NCBI GenBank assembly: GCA_964480725.1
Contig: CAYZQO010000005.1
Span: 79,366-143,365, forward strand
From: JAFGBI01 sp964480725
GTDB taxonomy: Bacteria; Myxococcota_A; Polyangia; Polyangiales; Polyangiaceae
Direction of reading: 5' to 3'
Length of the DNA stretch: 64,000 nt
Positions within the stretch are counted from its first letter, which is position 1. Each line of letters begins with the position of its first letter. The notes under the pieces were generated by a model. The model did not search any database. It saw only the letters and a program-made list of their open reading frames with translations, and was not told the DNA's origin. Positions 8,715 to 15,985 of the stretch are shown one piece after another. The position numbers were made by a program, and so were the translations under genes.

Positions 8715-8720
8715 TATACT
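8715..8720 (+). promoter_or_regulatory. -10-like box of erpA
   Basis: TATACT (five of six consensus bases) lies 46 bp before the erpA ATG and just after the stop of the propeller gene. No good -35 is visible at the expected distance. A start near 8727 would give a leader of about 40 nt that includes the GGAGAAGG ribosome site. Confidence 0.4.
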
Positions 8721-8766
8721 CCCCGGGCCTCGACGGGCCGGGCCCGGAGGAAGCCGGAGAAGGTCG

Positions 8767-9090
8767 ATGATATCGCTCACCCCGCTGGCAGCAGACAAGG
8801 TCAAGGAAATCGCGTCGTCGGAGGGCCTCGAGGGCCAGGGCCTTCGGCTCCGTGTCATCGGCGGTGGCTGCGCCGGGTTCCAGTACGATCTCTACTTCGA
8901 GGAGCAGACCACGGCGATGGATGAGGCCTTCGAGTCCTTCGGCGTGAAGCTCTTCGTCGACCCACTCAGTTTTCAGTACCTGGACGGGACCGAGATCGAC
9001 TACGTCGAGAGCGCGCACGGGGCAGGGTTCAAGTTCAACAACCCGAACGTCTCCGGTAGTTGCGGCTGCGGGAGCTCGTTCAACGCTTGA
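8767..9090 (+). CDS. erpA: A-type iron-sulfur carrier ErpA/IscA
   Basis: 107 residues, the usual length of the HesB/IscA/ErpA family. The three Cys ligands are in place: one in GGGCAGFQYDL and the pair in the C-terminal SGSCGCGSSF. The protein accepts a [4Fe-4S] or [2Fe-2S] cluster from the assembly scaffold and passes it to apo-enzymes. Choice of the name ErpA over IscA rests on the stand-alone location, with no isc/suf genes nearby, and is the less certain part. A GGAGAAGG ribosome site precedes the ATG and a strong intrinsic terminator follows at 9146, so it is probably its own transcription unit. Among downstream clients, the radical-SAM enzyme RlmN (62510) in this window needs a 4Fe-4S cluster. 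Confidence 0.93.
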   Translation: MISLTPLAADKVKEIASSEGLEGQGLRLRVIGGGCAGFQYDLYFEEQTTAMDEAFESFGVKLFVDPLSFQYLDGTEIDYVESAHGAGFKFNNPNVSGSCGCGSSFNA

Positions 9091-9145
9091 GCTCATCGGA
9101 GGGGCGGCGGGTTCCAGCCCGCTCGGGACCGCGGCAGGAATGACG

Positions 9146-9165
9146 CGGCCGGGTGGCCGTTTTTT
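9146..9165 (+). terminator. Intrinsic terminator of erpA
   Basis: CGGCC, a GGGT loop and GGCCG form a short GC stem followed directly by six T residues. It lies 55 bp after the erpA stop and about 20 bp before the promoter of the sigma-factor gene, so it separates the two units. Confidence 0.75.
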
Positions 9166-9185
9166 CTCCACTGTCGCGGCCCCTC

Positions 9186-9214
9186 TTGTTACCTTCCGTA
9201 ACGGGATGTAGTCT
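9186..9214 (+). promoter_or_regulatory. Candidate promoter of the sigma-factor gene
   Basis: TTGTTA at 9186 and TAGTCT at 9209 are spaced by 17 bp, each matching four or so consensus positions. The upstream dyad TTACCTTCCGTAA (9189-9201) overlaps the -35 and the spacer, where a repressor would block polymerase. The resulting 5' leader would be about 170 nt. Confidence 0.45.
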
Positions 9215-9391
9215 GTCCGTACAAGGTTCGACTGAGCGCCCAGGAGGGCCCAGCCGGCTAGGCTAGCTCGCCCTGAGCCCTTCGGTTCCTCCAGAGTCCC
9301 GACGGCCCGACTCGTGAACGGATGAGACTCACCCGGCACGACAGGCGGCAGGGGTGAAACTCGCGCCCAATAGTCCCGTTACGTAAGGTAA
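9189..9391 (+). repeat. Inverted pair of dyad boxes bracketing the sigma-factor leader
   Basis: TTACCTTCCGTAACGGGA (9189-9206) and TCCCGTTACGTAAGGTAA (9374-9391) are reverse complements at 17 of 18 positions, 167 bp apart. Each also holds an internal dyad TTAC-N5-GTAA (9189-9201 and 9379-9391). The left copy overlaps the promoter -35; the right copy contains the AAGG ribosome site and ends 2 nt before the sigma-factor ATG at 9394. Two readings are possible: paired operators for DNA looping (centres 190 bp apart, about 18 helical turns), or a long-range mRNA stem hiding the ribosome site. No target-site duplication flanks them, so mobile-element ends are unlikely. The rest of the 303-bp gap holds the erpA terminator. 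Confidence 0.8.
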
Positions 9392-9393
9392 AT

Positions 9394-10278
9394 ATGGCAC
9401 GCGAAATCGACCCGGCACTGTCTCGATACATCACGATGACGCAGCAGGCGCCTCAGCTCACGCGTGAGGTGGAGCTCCAGCTGACCCGTCGGTGGTGTAG
9501 CGACCAGGACGCCCAAGCCGCAGATGCTCTCGTGCGCGGGCACCTCCGTTACGTGGTGGCGATCGCCCTCAAGTACCGTCGCTACGGCCTGCCGCTCTCC
9601 GAGCTCATCGCGGAGGGCAACTTCGGCGTAGTCCACGCCCTCAAGAAGTTCGATCCCGAGCGGGGCAACCGCTTCGTCACCTACGCGGCGTACTGGATCC
9701 GCGCCTACATCCTGAACTACATCATCCGCTCCTGGAGCTTGGTGGGGGTGGGGTCGGGGGCCTTGCGCTCCAAGATGTTCTTCAAGCTCAGGCGCGAGCG
9801 GGTGCGCATCACCAACCTCGTCGGCGAAGGCGAGGAGGCGGACGAGTTGCTCGCGCAGCGGTTCGACATGAACCGCGCGCAGGTGCTCCGGATGGTGCAT
9901 CGCCTCGAGGCCCGCGACGTGTCGCTCGACACCAAGGTTTTCGACGACTCGATGACGGCGCTCGTGGACACCCTGCCCTCGGCACAATCCGACCAAGAGC
10001 TGGCTTACCTGGACGGAGAGGTCCGCGAACAGGTCACCGACGCCGTGCGCTGCGCCATCAGTGTCCTTGACCCCCGCGAGCGCTACATCGTGGTCAATCG
10101 GATGATGGCGGACGGCGAGGACGAGCTCTCTCTGGCCGAGATCGGGCGTCGACTGGGGGTTTCCCGAGAGCGCGCTCGGCAGCTCGAAGCGCGGGCCAAG
10201 CGCAAGCTTCGCGCTCGGATCACGGAGCTTCACCGTGCCCGCGGCGGCGGGTGGCTCGATGAGGTCGAGGCCGCTTGA
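9394..10278 (+). CDS. RpoH-like sigma-70 family factor
   Basis: 294 residues with sigma regions 1.2, 2 and 4. Region 2 reads LVRGHLRYVVAIALKYRRYG, then SELIAEGNFGVVHALKKFDP and the region 2.4 helix RFVTYAAYWIRAYILNYI. The stretch LRSKMFFKLRRER is the RpoH-box equivalent (QRKLFFNLR in E. coli), which assigns it to the heat-shock group. Region 4.2 is LAEIGRRLGVSRERARQLEARAKRKL. Myxobacteria carry several RpoH-like factors (SigB and SigC of Myxococcus act in development), so the role could be heat shock or development. The start codon is set by an AAGG site 5 nt upstream that lies inside the right-hand inverted dyad box, so expression is probably regulated at promoter or translation level. RNase P RNA follows about 80 bp downstream. 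Confidence 0.93.
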   Translation: MAREIDPALSRYITMTQQAPQLTREVELQLTRRWCSDQDAQAADALVRGHLRYVVAIALKYRRYGLPLSELIAEGNFGVVHALKKFDPERGNRFVTYAAYWIRAYILNYIIRSWSLVGVGSGALRSKMFFKLRRERVRITNLVGEGEEADELLAQRFDMNRAQVLRMVHRLEARDVSLDTKVFDDSMTALVDTLPSAQSDQELAYLDGEVREQVTDAVRCAISVLDPRERYIVVNRMMADGEDELSLAEIGRRLGVSRERARQLEARAKRKLRARITELHRARGGGWLDEVEAA

Positions 10279-10360
10279 CCTGGGGCTGTGCGCCCGCCGT
10301 TTCGTCGAGCGCGCACGCGCGCCTCTGGCGGCCGAGTCTTCCCGTGGTAGGGTGCGCTCC

Positions 10361-10740
10361 GTCGAGGCAGCCAAGGCGTTCGCTCGGGTCTTCGGGTCCG
10401 AGAGGAAAGTCCGGGCTCCGCAGGGCAAGGTGCCGGGTAACGCCCGGTGGGGGTGACCCCGAGGACAGTGCAACAGAGAAGAAACCGCCCGCCCCCCTCA
10501 GGGGACGCGGGTAAGGGTGAAACGGCGGTGTAAGAGACCACCACTCGCTCGGTGACGAGCGGGGTTGTGCAAACCCCACCTGGAGCAAGGCCGCGTATAG
10601 GGACGCTTGAGGACGGCCCGTCCGAGTCCCAGGGTTGGCTGCTCGAGGTTCGCGGTGACGCGAGCCCCAGAGGAATGATCGCCGCGTGACGCCGGGTGAC
10701 CGGCATCGCGAACAGAACCCGGCTTATTGACCGCCTCGAC
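10361..10740 (+). ncRNA. rnpB: RNase P RNA, bacterial type A
   Basis: All the hallmark blocks of the tRNA-processing ribozyme occur in order: GAGGAAAGTCCGGGCTCC at 10402, ACAGTGCAACAGAGA at 10465, GGGTAAGGGTGAAA near 10509, AGAGGAATGATCGCC near 10669 and ACAGAACCCGGCTTAT near 10712. The two ends pair to form helix P1 (GTCGAGGC at 10361 with GCCTCGAC at 10733), which fixes the limits to within a few bases. The length, about 380 nt, is normal. A weak -10 (TAGGGT at 10348) fits the 5' end. The terminator stem begins directly after P1. Coding frames across this region are spurious. Confidence 0.97.
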
Positions 10741-10771
10741 CACGCCGACCTCGTGTCGGCGTGTCTTCTTT
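10741..10771 (+). terminator. Intrinsic terminator of rnpB
   Basis: CACGCCGAC and GTCGGCGTG form a perfect 9-bp stem with a 5-nt loop, followed by a T-rich tail (TCTTCTTT). It starts at the base after the RNase P P1 helix, so the primary transcript needs only its 3' tail trimmed. Confidence 0.85.
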
Positions 10772-10814
10772 GTCCATCGGCAGCGGGGCGCGACACCGCC
10801 TGGGGCGCCGTCGA

Positions 10815-12194
10815 TCACTGAGCGGCGAAGACGAACGGGACCTGGACAGTGGCTCCGCCGGACGGGGGAAACTTCCAGCTTCGCACCCGCCCGGCGATGC
10901 ATGCGGAGAGCCCCGGATACCCCGGCGGGTCCGGGGTCGTGGCCACCCGCGAGACGTTCCCGCTCGGCAGGACGTCGATGGTCAAGACGACCCGCGCCGC
11001 CGAGGGAGCACCGACCTGGCTTCGGTCGAGTGCCGGCTGCCAGCAACTCCTCCTCACGGCGCCCGCCTGCCGACTCACCGTCCGTTGTACCTGACCCGCG
11101 TCCAGAGGACCGCCGACCGCGGGGGTCAGGTCCGTGGCGCCGCCCACGGAGGTCGGCGACGTCGGGAGGCGCGGCCCGGCGAGGCTCTCGAGCCCGCGCC
11201 GAGTAGCGCGGACAAGCCCCGGGTCCGGCGCGGGTGGACCGCTCGGGGCGGGCGACGGGTCGACGGACACGCTCGGCGCGCTCGCACTGCCCTCGTCGCC
11301 GAGCGCGATGGCCGCGCCCACGACCGATGCGGCAGGCGCGGGCACGAAACCCGGTCGCCGCTCGGTCGCCTCCGTCACTGGTCGGCGACCGAACACGACG
11401 AAGCCCGTCCCGAGTCCGAGCAACAGTGACACCACGATCGCCGCGGAGACAAGCACGCCCCGCGTGGGACCACGCGGCACGCCGGGGATCTCACTCACCG
11501 CCCCCCCGCCCCCGAGCGGCGCCACGCCGAGGGGCGAGCCAACCTCGCCGGGCGCCGGCACCGAGCCCCGGGCGTCCGGAACGGGGCCCCGCCCCGAGTC
11601 TCCCGATCCCGAGCGGAGGGCCTCGACCACCCCGAGCAACTCCGGGTAGGTGCCGAGCGGTCGCCATTCCTCGGACCCGTCACGCCAGACGAGCGACTCC
11701 GGCACGACGGCGCCGCGATCCACCCGGCTCCGGAGGTCGGCCAGGGTCATCGGCCCCCCGACGACCTCACCCATGCCGACGAACCAACCCTCCGCTGGCG
11801 TCGCCAGCGCCGCCAGGGATGGGGCCACGCGACCCTCCGCCTCCTTGCGGAAGGCGTCCGCCAGGGCCCCTCGCGCGGCCGCGCCCCGGCCCGGTGCGCA
11901 CTCCCCCGCCGCCCGCCGCTCGTGCCCCTGGCCTATCGAGGGCACCCGGGGAGCACGCGGGATCGGGGGCGACGAGCGCGGCAACCGCGGCGGGCCGCGC
12001 GACGGGGACGGTGCGCTCGAGGCTACCGCGACCGCGCCGGACAGCAGTGATGCCGCTGCCTCGCCCGAGCCGTCGCCCTCCGCGATCCGGATGAGCTCCC
12101 CGCAGCTAAGACATCTCACCTGCACCGAGTCCCCGCCGACGCGGTCATCGGCGACCTGATGGAGCGTCATGCAGTGGGGACAAGCAAGCTTCAT
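10815..12194 (-). CDS. GltJ/AgmX-like zinc-ribbon, GYF, TonB-C membrane protein
   Basis: 459 residues. Residues 5-32 are a zinc ribbon (CPHC then CLSCG) of the MJ0042 type. A Pro/Ala-rich linker leads to a GYF domain at about 136-181 (GWFVGMGEVVGGPMTLADL, WRDGSEEWRPLG). One membrane helix sits at about 246-268. The C-terminal ~95 residues form a TonB/AgmX-type domain (SRQAGAVRRSCWQPAL, DVLPSGNVSRVATTP, RVRSWKFPPSGG). This exact order is that of GltJ (AgmX) of Myxococcus xanthus, which links cytoplasmic motility regulators to the periplasm. Here the gene is not among other glt genes; it ends a minus-strand series with the MshEN-REC gene 69 bp upstream. Domain order is seen; a gliding role is inferred and may not hold, because many AgmX-family proteins have other jobs. 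Confidence 0.85.
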   Translation of the reverse strand: MKLACPHCMTLHQVADDRVGGDSVQVRCLSCGELIRIAEGDGSGEAAASLLSGAVAVASSAPSPSRGPPRLPRSSPPIPRAPRVPSIGQGHERRAAGECAPGRGAAARGALADAFRKEAEGRVAPSLAALATPAEGWFVGMGEVVGGPMTLADLRSRVDRGAVVPESLVWRDGSEEWRPLGTYPELLGVVEALRSGSGDSGRGPVPDARGSVPAPGEVGSPLGVAPLGGGGAVSEIPGVPRGPTRGVLVSAAIVVSLLLGLGTGFVVFGRRPVTEATERRPGFVPAPAASVVGAAIALGDEGSASAPSVSVDPSPAPSGPPAPDPGLVRATRRGLESLAGPRLPTSPTSVGGATDLTPAVGGPLDAGQVQRTVSRQAGAVRRSCWQPALDRSQVGAPSAARVVLTIDVLPSGNVSRVATTPDPPGYPGLSACIAGRVRSWKFPPSGGATVQVPFVFAAQ

Positions 12195-12263
12195 GCGGAC
12201 CAGCGCGTGGGCAGGAGCTGGGGTCGAGAACGCTGCAGCCGCCCGTCCCAGAGGACACCGCCC

Positions 12264-13739
12264 TCACAGGAGCTGAAGGAGGTGCTGCTTGATCGATTGG
12301 CGCGTGTCCTCGTCCGGTGCCAGAAGGAGCGAGCGCTGCCACATCTCGGCGGCCTTGTTGCGGAATCCTGCCTTCTGATAGAGCACCGCGAGGTTCTTCA
12401 CGGCCGGGAAGTGGCGCGGATTGATCTCGAGGGCCGTCTCGAGCTCGCTGATCGCCTCGTAGGTCTTGTTCTGCTTGCCGTAGAGCAACCCCAGGTGAAA
12501 GTGCAGCCGGTACGCCAGGGGGTCAATGGTGATCCCGCGCTGCAGATGGTCGATCGCCTCCTCGATCCGACCCGCCTTGTACGCCGCCACGCCCGCGGTG
12601 AGCGCCCCTTCGGCCTCAGCCGAGATCTCCCGCGGCGCCGCCGCCTCGGCCGCGGGCTTGCCGGTCGCGAGGGATTGCTCGACCGCGCGCAGGACGTCCG
12701 CGATCCGAAACGGCTTCTCGATGAAGACATCGACGCCGTAACTTGCCTTCAGGTCCTCCGCGTACCTCCACCCGCGGTAGACCGCGCTCACCATGATGAT
12801 CGGGATGTGGCCGTAGCGACGGCTTCCCTTGATGCGGCGAGCGATATCGAACCCGTGCACCTCCGGCAACATCGCGTCCAGGACGATGAGATCCAGGGTG
12901 TGCTCCTTGACGACGCGCAACGCCTGCATGCCCCGCTCGGCCTCCAGGACGCGATAACCGCGCGAGCGGAGCAGGCGCGTGAGCATCGAGCGGATGTCCG
13001 GCTCGTCGTCGACGACGAGGATGGTCTTCTGACCAGACGCACCGACCGGCACTGGCTCGATCAGGTCGGAGACGACGCTGAGCTCGGGGGAGACGTCGCC
13101 GAAATCGTCGTCCTCCACCTCGTCCGCGGCCGAGACGCGCCCCACTGCGTCATCGACCACCATCGCTGTCGACTGTAGGCTCGTGCTGGGCGGACCCGAC
13201 ACCTCGGCCGGGGGCGGGATCGACGGGGTCCCGTCGGGCTCGATCCCGACCCGGCGGAGCACCTCCGCCGGACAGCTCGGCCCGACGTAGTAGGCCTCCC
13301 CGCGCGCCTTCACGGCGTAGGCGGCTTGGATGACCCTCGCGAGCACGGTTTCGATAGCAACGTAGGGGAAGACGCGTTTCCCGGTGACGAACTCGAGTTC
13401 GTCGATGACCCTCTTCTCCCGCGGATCCGCCATAGCCACGAAGAGCCGGTCATCGCGGCTGAGCACGGGCAGGATGAGGTGTTTCTCGGCGATCTCCTCG
13501 GGGAGCAGCTCCAGGTCGGAGACGCGCAGGCAGATCTGGCTCAGGTCGATGCCCGGGATCCCGTACTGCTCGCTGAGTGCCTTCAGCGCATCGATGTCCG
13601 AAGCGCCCCCCTGCCGACCCGACCGCGAGCCGCCCGGCCCCTCCCCCGTCACCGGCGGCGCGGGTGCGGTGGCGCCCGGACGCGGGACCCCTCGCGGCGC
13701 GGGACCACGGCCGAACCTCCGATTGTCGCCTTCACCCAT
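12264..13739 (-). CDS. MshEN/T2SSE_N - receiver - TPR fusion protein
   Basis: 491 residues. Residues about 48-145 resemble the N-terminal domain of type II secretion/pilus ATPases (YGIPGIDL, LLPEEIAEKHLILPVL, RLFVAMADP, ELEFVTGKRVFPYVA), a domain that binds cyclic-di-GMP in MshE; no ATPase part follows. After an acidic linker, residues 238-358 form a complete receiver (VVDDEPD, phospho-acceptor Asp288 in VLDAMLP, Ser in IMVSAV, Lys in IEKPF). Residues about 376-475 are three TPR-like repeats (GLLYGKQNKTYEAISELETAL). It therefore combines possible second-messenger input, phospho-input and a protein-binding output. It sits 9 bp after tgt on the same strand and upstream of the GltJ-like gene, suggesting co-transcription. 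Domain identification is good; cyclic-di-GMP binding is inferred because the first half of the nucleotide-binding motif is not clear. Confidence 0.85.
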   Translation of the reverse strand: MGEGDNRRFGRGPAPRGVPRPGATAPAPPVTGEGPGGSRSGRQGGASDIDALKALSEQYGIPGIDLSQICLRVSDLELLPEEIAEKHLILPVLSRDDRLFVAMADPREKRVIDELEFVTGKRVFPYVAIETVLARVIQAAYAVKARGEAYYVGPSCPAEVLRRVGIEPDGTPSIPPPAEVSGPPSTSLQSTAMVVDDAVGRVSAADEVEDDDFGDVSPELSVVSDLIEPVPVGASGQKTILVVDDEPDIRSMLTRLLRSRGYRVLEAERGMQALRVVKEHTLDLIVLDAMLPEVHGFDIARRIKGSRRYGHIPIIMVSAVYRGWRYAEDLKASYGVDVFIEKPFRIADVLRAVEQSLATGKPAAEAAAPREISAEAEGALTAGVAAYKAGRIEEAIDHLQRGITIDPLAYRLHFHLGLLYGKQNKTYEAISELETALEINPRHFPAVKNLAVLYQKAGFRNKAAEMWQRSLLLAPDEDTRQSIKQHLLQLL

Positions 13740-13748
13740 GGCGGACGA

Positions 13749-14921
13749 TTATTCCACGATTCCGCCCCCACGCCGAGGATTTGCGCCTGCCGCGGGGGGA
13801 GCGTCCGGATCGCCGTTCTCGCTCGCGCGCAGCGTCGCTCGGAAGCTGGCCGCCCAAGCGGCGAACTCGCCCCCCATCACGGCAGCCCGCGCCGCGCGCA
13901 CGACCCGCTGATAATGGGTGAGGTTGTGCAGGGTCACCAGACGGTGGGCGAGGATCTCCCCCGCCAGGAAGAGGTGGCGCAGGTAGGCGCGACTGAAGCC
14001 ACCCTCGCAGGCCGGGCAGTGACACCCGGGCTCCAGCGGCAGCGGATCCGTCCGATACCGTGCATTGCGAAGGGAGAGCTTGCCCGACGCCACGAACGCC
14101 TGACCGTTGCGTGCGTTCCGCGTCGGCAGCACGCAGTCGAAGAGATCCACTCCGCACCCGATCGCGTCAACCAGGTCGAGCGGCGTCCCAACCCCCATGA
14201 GGTAGCGGGGCCGCGCGGGGTCGAGGCGCGGGGCGACGACTGCCAGCGTCTCCAGCATCATAGCTCGGGGTTCGCCGACACTGAAGCCCCCGAGCGCGAG
14301 CCCATCGAGCGGGAGCGCGCCGAGCGCCTCCGCATGGGCGAGTCGGAGCTCCACGTCCGTCCCACCCTGCACGATCCCGAAGAGGGCCTGTCCGGACCGC
14401 CGCGCCAGCAAGCACCGCTCCGCCCAGCGGGTCGTGCGCTCGACGGCTTCCACCAGCACGGGACGCGCCGCCCCCCCGGGCGGACAGACGTCGAGCTGGA
14501 GCGCGACGTCCGAGCCGAGCTCCGCCTGGACGCGCATCGACTCCTCCGGTGATAGGAGCATGCGCCGCCCGTCCAGGTGAGAGGCGAACTCGAACCCCGC
14601 CTCGGACACCCGCGTGCGCGCCGCCAGCGAGAAGGCCTGGAACCCCCCGGAGTCGGTGGCGATGCTGAACGGCCAGCGCGAGAACTCGTGGAGGCCCCCC
14701 ACCGCAGCCACGACCTCCGGCCCGGGGCGCAGCCAGAGGTGGTAGGTGTTCATGATCACCATCCGCGCGCCCGTCGCCGCCACCTCCTCGGGACCGGCAG
14801 CCTTCACGGTCGCGCGGGTCGCTACCGGCATGAAGGCAGGCGTCTCCACCACGCCGCGTCGCGTCGTCAGAAGTCCGGCGCGTGCCGCACCGGCCGTCGC
14901 GACGGTCGCGAACGTCAGCAT
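13749..14921 (-). CDS. tgt: tRNA-guanine transglycosylase
   Basis: 390 residues from the ATG at 14921 (MLTFATVATAGAARAG), which aligns with the family N-terminus; a GTG at 14939 would add six residues. The enzyme swaps guanine 34 of His, Asp, Asn and Tyr tRNAs for preQ1. Seen are the catalytic-pocket motif IATDSGGFQAFSL, the nucleophile region FDCVLPTRNARNG and the zinc site CHCPAC followed by His in RHLFLAGEILAHR and LHNLTHY. The start overlaps the end of queA by 7 bp, so the two queuosine steps are translationally linked. The C-terminal ~25 residues are Pro/Gly-rich and not part of the fold. Confidence 0.96.
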   Translation of the reverse strand: MLTFATVATAGAARAGLLTTRRGVVETPAFMPVATRATVKAAGPEEVAATGARMVIMNTYHLWLRPGPEVVAAVGGLHEFSRWPFSIATDSGGFQAFSLAARTRVSEAGFEFASHLDGRRMLLSPEESMRVQAELGSDVALQLDVCPPGGAARPVLVEAVERTTRWAERCLLARRSGQALFGIVQGGTDVELRLAHAEALGALPLDGLALGGFSVGEPRAMMLETLAVVAPRLDPARPRYLMGVGTPLDLVDAIGCGVDLFDCVLPTRNARNGQAFVASGKLSLRNARYRTDPLPLEPGCHCPACEGGFSRAYLRHLFLAGEILAHRLVTLHNLTHYQRVVRAARAAVMGGEFAAWAASFRATLRASENGDPDAPPAAGANPRRGGGIVE

Positions 14922-15970
14922 GCCCGCTCGGGGATCCACATCGCGTCCCCGTATGACAGGAACCGGTAACCCGAGTCCAGCGCGGCGGCATAGGCCTCGC
15001 GGACGCGCGTGAGCCCGGCGAACGCCGCGACGAGCGCGAGGAGCGTGCTGCGCGGCTGGTGGAAGTTGGTGAGTAGCCCGTCGACGACGGAGAAGTCATA
15101 CCCCGGCTGGATCAGCAACCGAGAGCGCCCCCTCCCCGCGAGAACGTGCCCCGGACGAGCGGGGTCGCGGGCCGACTCGAGCGCCCGCACCACGGTCGTC
15201 CCAACGGCGATGACCTTCCCGCCCGCGGCGCGGGTGACCGCGATGGCCTCGGCGAGCGCGGGCTGCACCACGAAGGCCTCCTCGTGCATGGGATGCTCGT
15301 CGAGGTCCTCCGCTGCCACGGGTCGAAAGGTGCCGAGTCCGACGTGGAGCGTCACGCTCCCCCACCGTACACCACGCGCGATGAGGCTCTCCCGCAGGGC
15401 GGCGGTGAGGTGGAGCCCCGCCGTGGGGGCCGCGACCGACCCCGGGTGTTGCGCGTAGACGGTCTGGTATCGCTCCCCATCGGCCGCGTCCGCAGGGCGA
15501 CGGATGTACGGGGGGAGCGGGACCGCGCCCTCTCGTGCGATCGCCTCCGCGAGCGGCTCCGGGCTCTGAAGGACCACCTTCAGCGTACCACCTTCGCCCC
15601 GCTCCTCCACCACGATGCGCAGCCGCCCCACGTCGATCACCGTGCCCGGAAGCAGCGGACGGTTGGAACGTCCGAGCGCGATCCACCGCGAAGCCGCCGC
15701 AAACCCTTCCCCCGGCGCTGGCTCCAGGAGCAGGACCTCCACCCTCCCGCCGGTGCCCGCCTTCCGCCCCAGGAGCCTGGCCCGGATCACGCGGCTGTCG
15801 TTGACCACCACGACCGATCCCGAGGGGATCAAGCTCGGGAGCTCGGCCACCCTCCGGTGCTCGATCCCGTCCGCGCGGAGCACGAGCAGCCGCCCACCGT
15901 CTCGCACCGCCGGCGGGCGCTGGGCGATGCGGTCCTCCGGCAGCGCGTAGTCGAACAGGTCAGTCCGCAA
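14915..15970 (-). CDS. queA: S-adenosylmethionine:tRNA ribosyltransferase-isomerase
   Basis: 351 residues, normal family length. QueA transfers and isomerises the ribosyl part of SAM to preQ1-modified tRNA, making epoxyqueuosine; it acts directly after Tgt, whose gene overlaps downstream. Typical motifs are the N-terminal FDYALPEDRIAQRP, GSVVVVNDSRVIRARL, the block GSVAAPTAGLHLTAAL, VTLHVGLGTFRPV and the C-terminal TNFHQPRSTLLALVAAFAG followed by YRFLSYGDAM. The ATG at 15970 lies 15 bp after the stop of the NtrC-type regulator, so the three genes may share one transcript. Confidence 0.97.
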   Translation of the reverse strand: MRTDLFDYALPEDRIAQRPPAVRDGGRLLVLRADGIEHRRVAELPSLIPSGSVVVVNDSRVIRARLLGRKAGTGGRVEVLLLEPAPGEGFAAASRWIALGRSNRPLLPGTVIDVGRLRIVVEERGEGGTLKVVLQSPEPLAEAIAREGAVPLPPYIRRPADAADGERYQTVYAQHPGSVAAPTAGLHLTAALRESLIARGVRWGSVTLHVGLGTFRPVAAEDLDEHPMHEEAFVVQPALAEAIAVTRAAGGKVIAVGTTVVRALESARDPARPGHVLAGRGRSRLLIQPGYDFSVVDGLLTNFHQPRSTLLALVAAFAGLTRVREAYAAALDSGYRFLSYGDAMWIPERAC

Positions 15971-15985
15971 GCCACCACCCTCGGC

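Noticed and set aside
9189..9391. The inverted boxes as ends of a small transposable element (MITE)
   Set aside because: No target-site duplication flanks them, and both sit exactly on regulatory positions (promoter -35 and ribosome site).
10279..10814. Protein-coding frames between the sigma factor and the GltJ-like gene
   Set aside because: The stretch is RNase P RNA with all its conserved blocks.
12159..14552. + strand ORFs opposite the MshEN-REC gene and tgt
   Set aside because: Shadow frames; the minus-strand proteins show complete domains.
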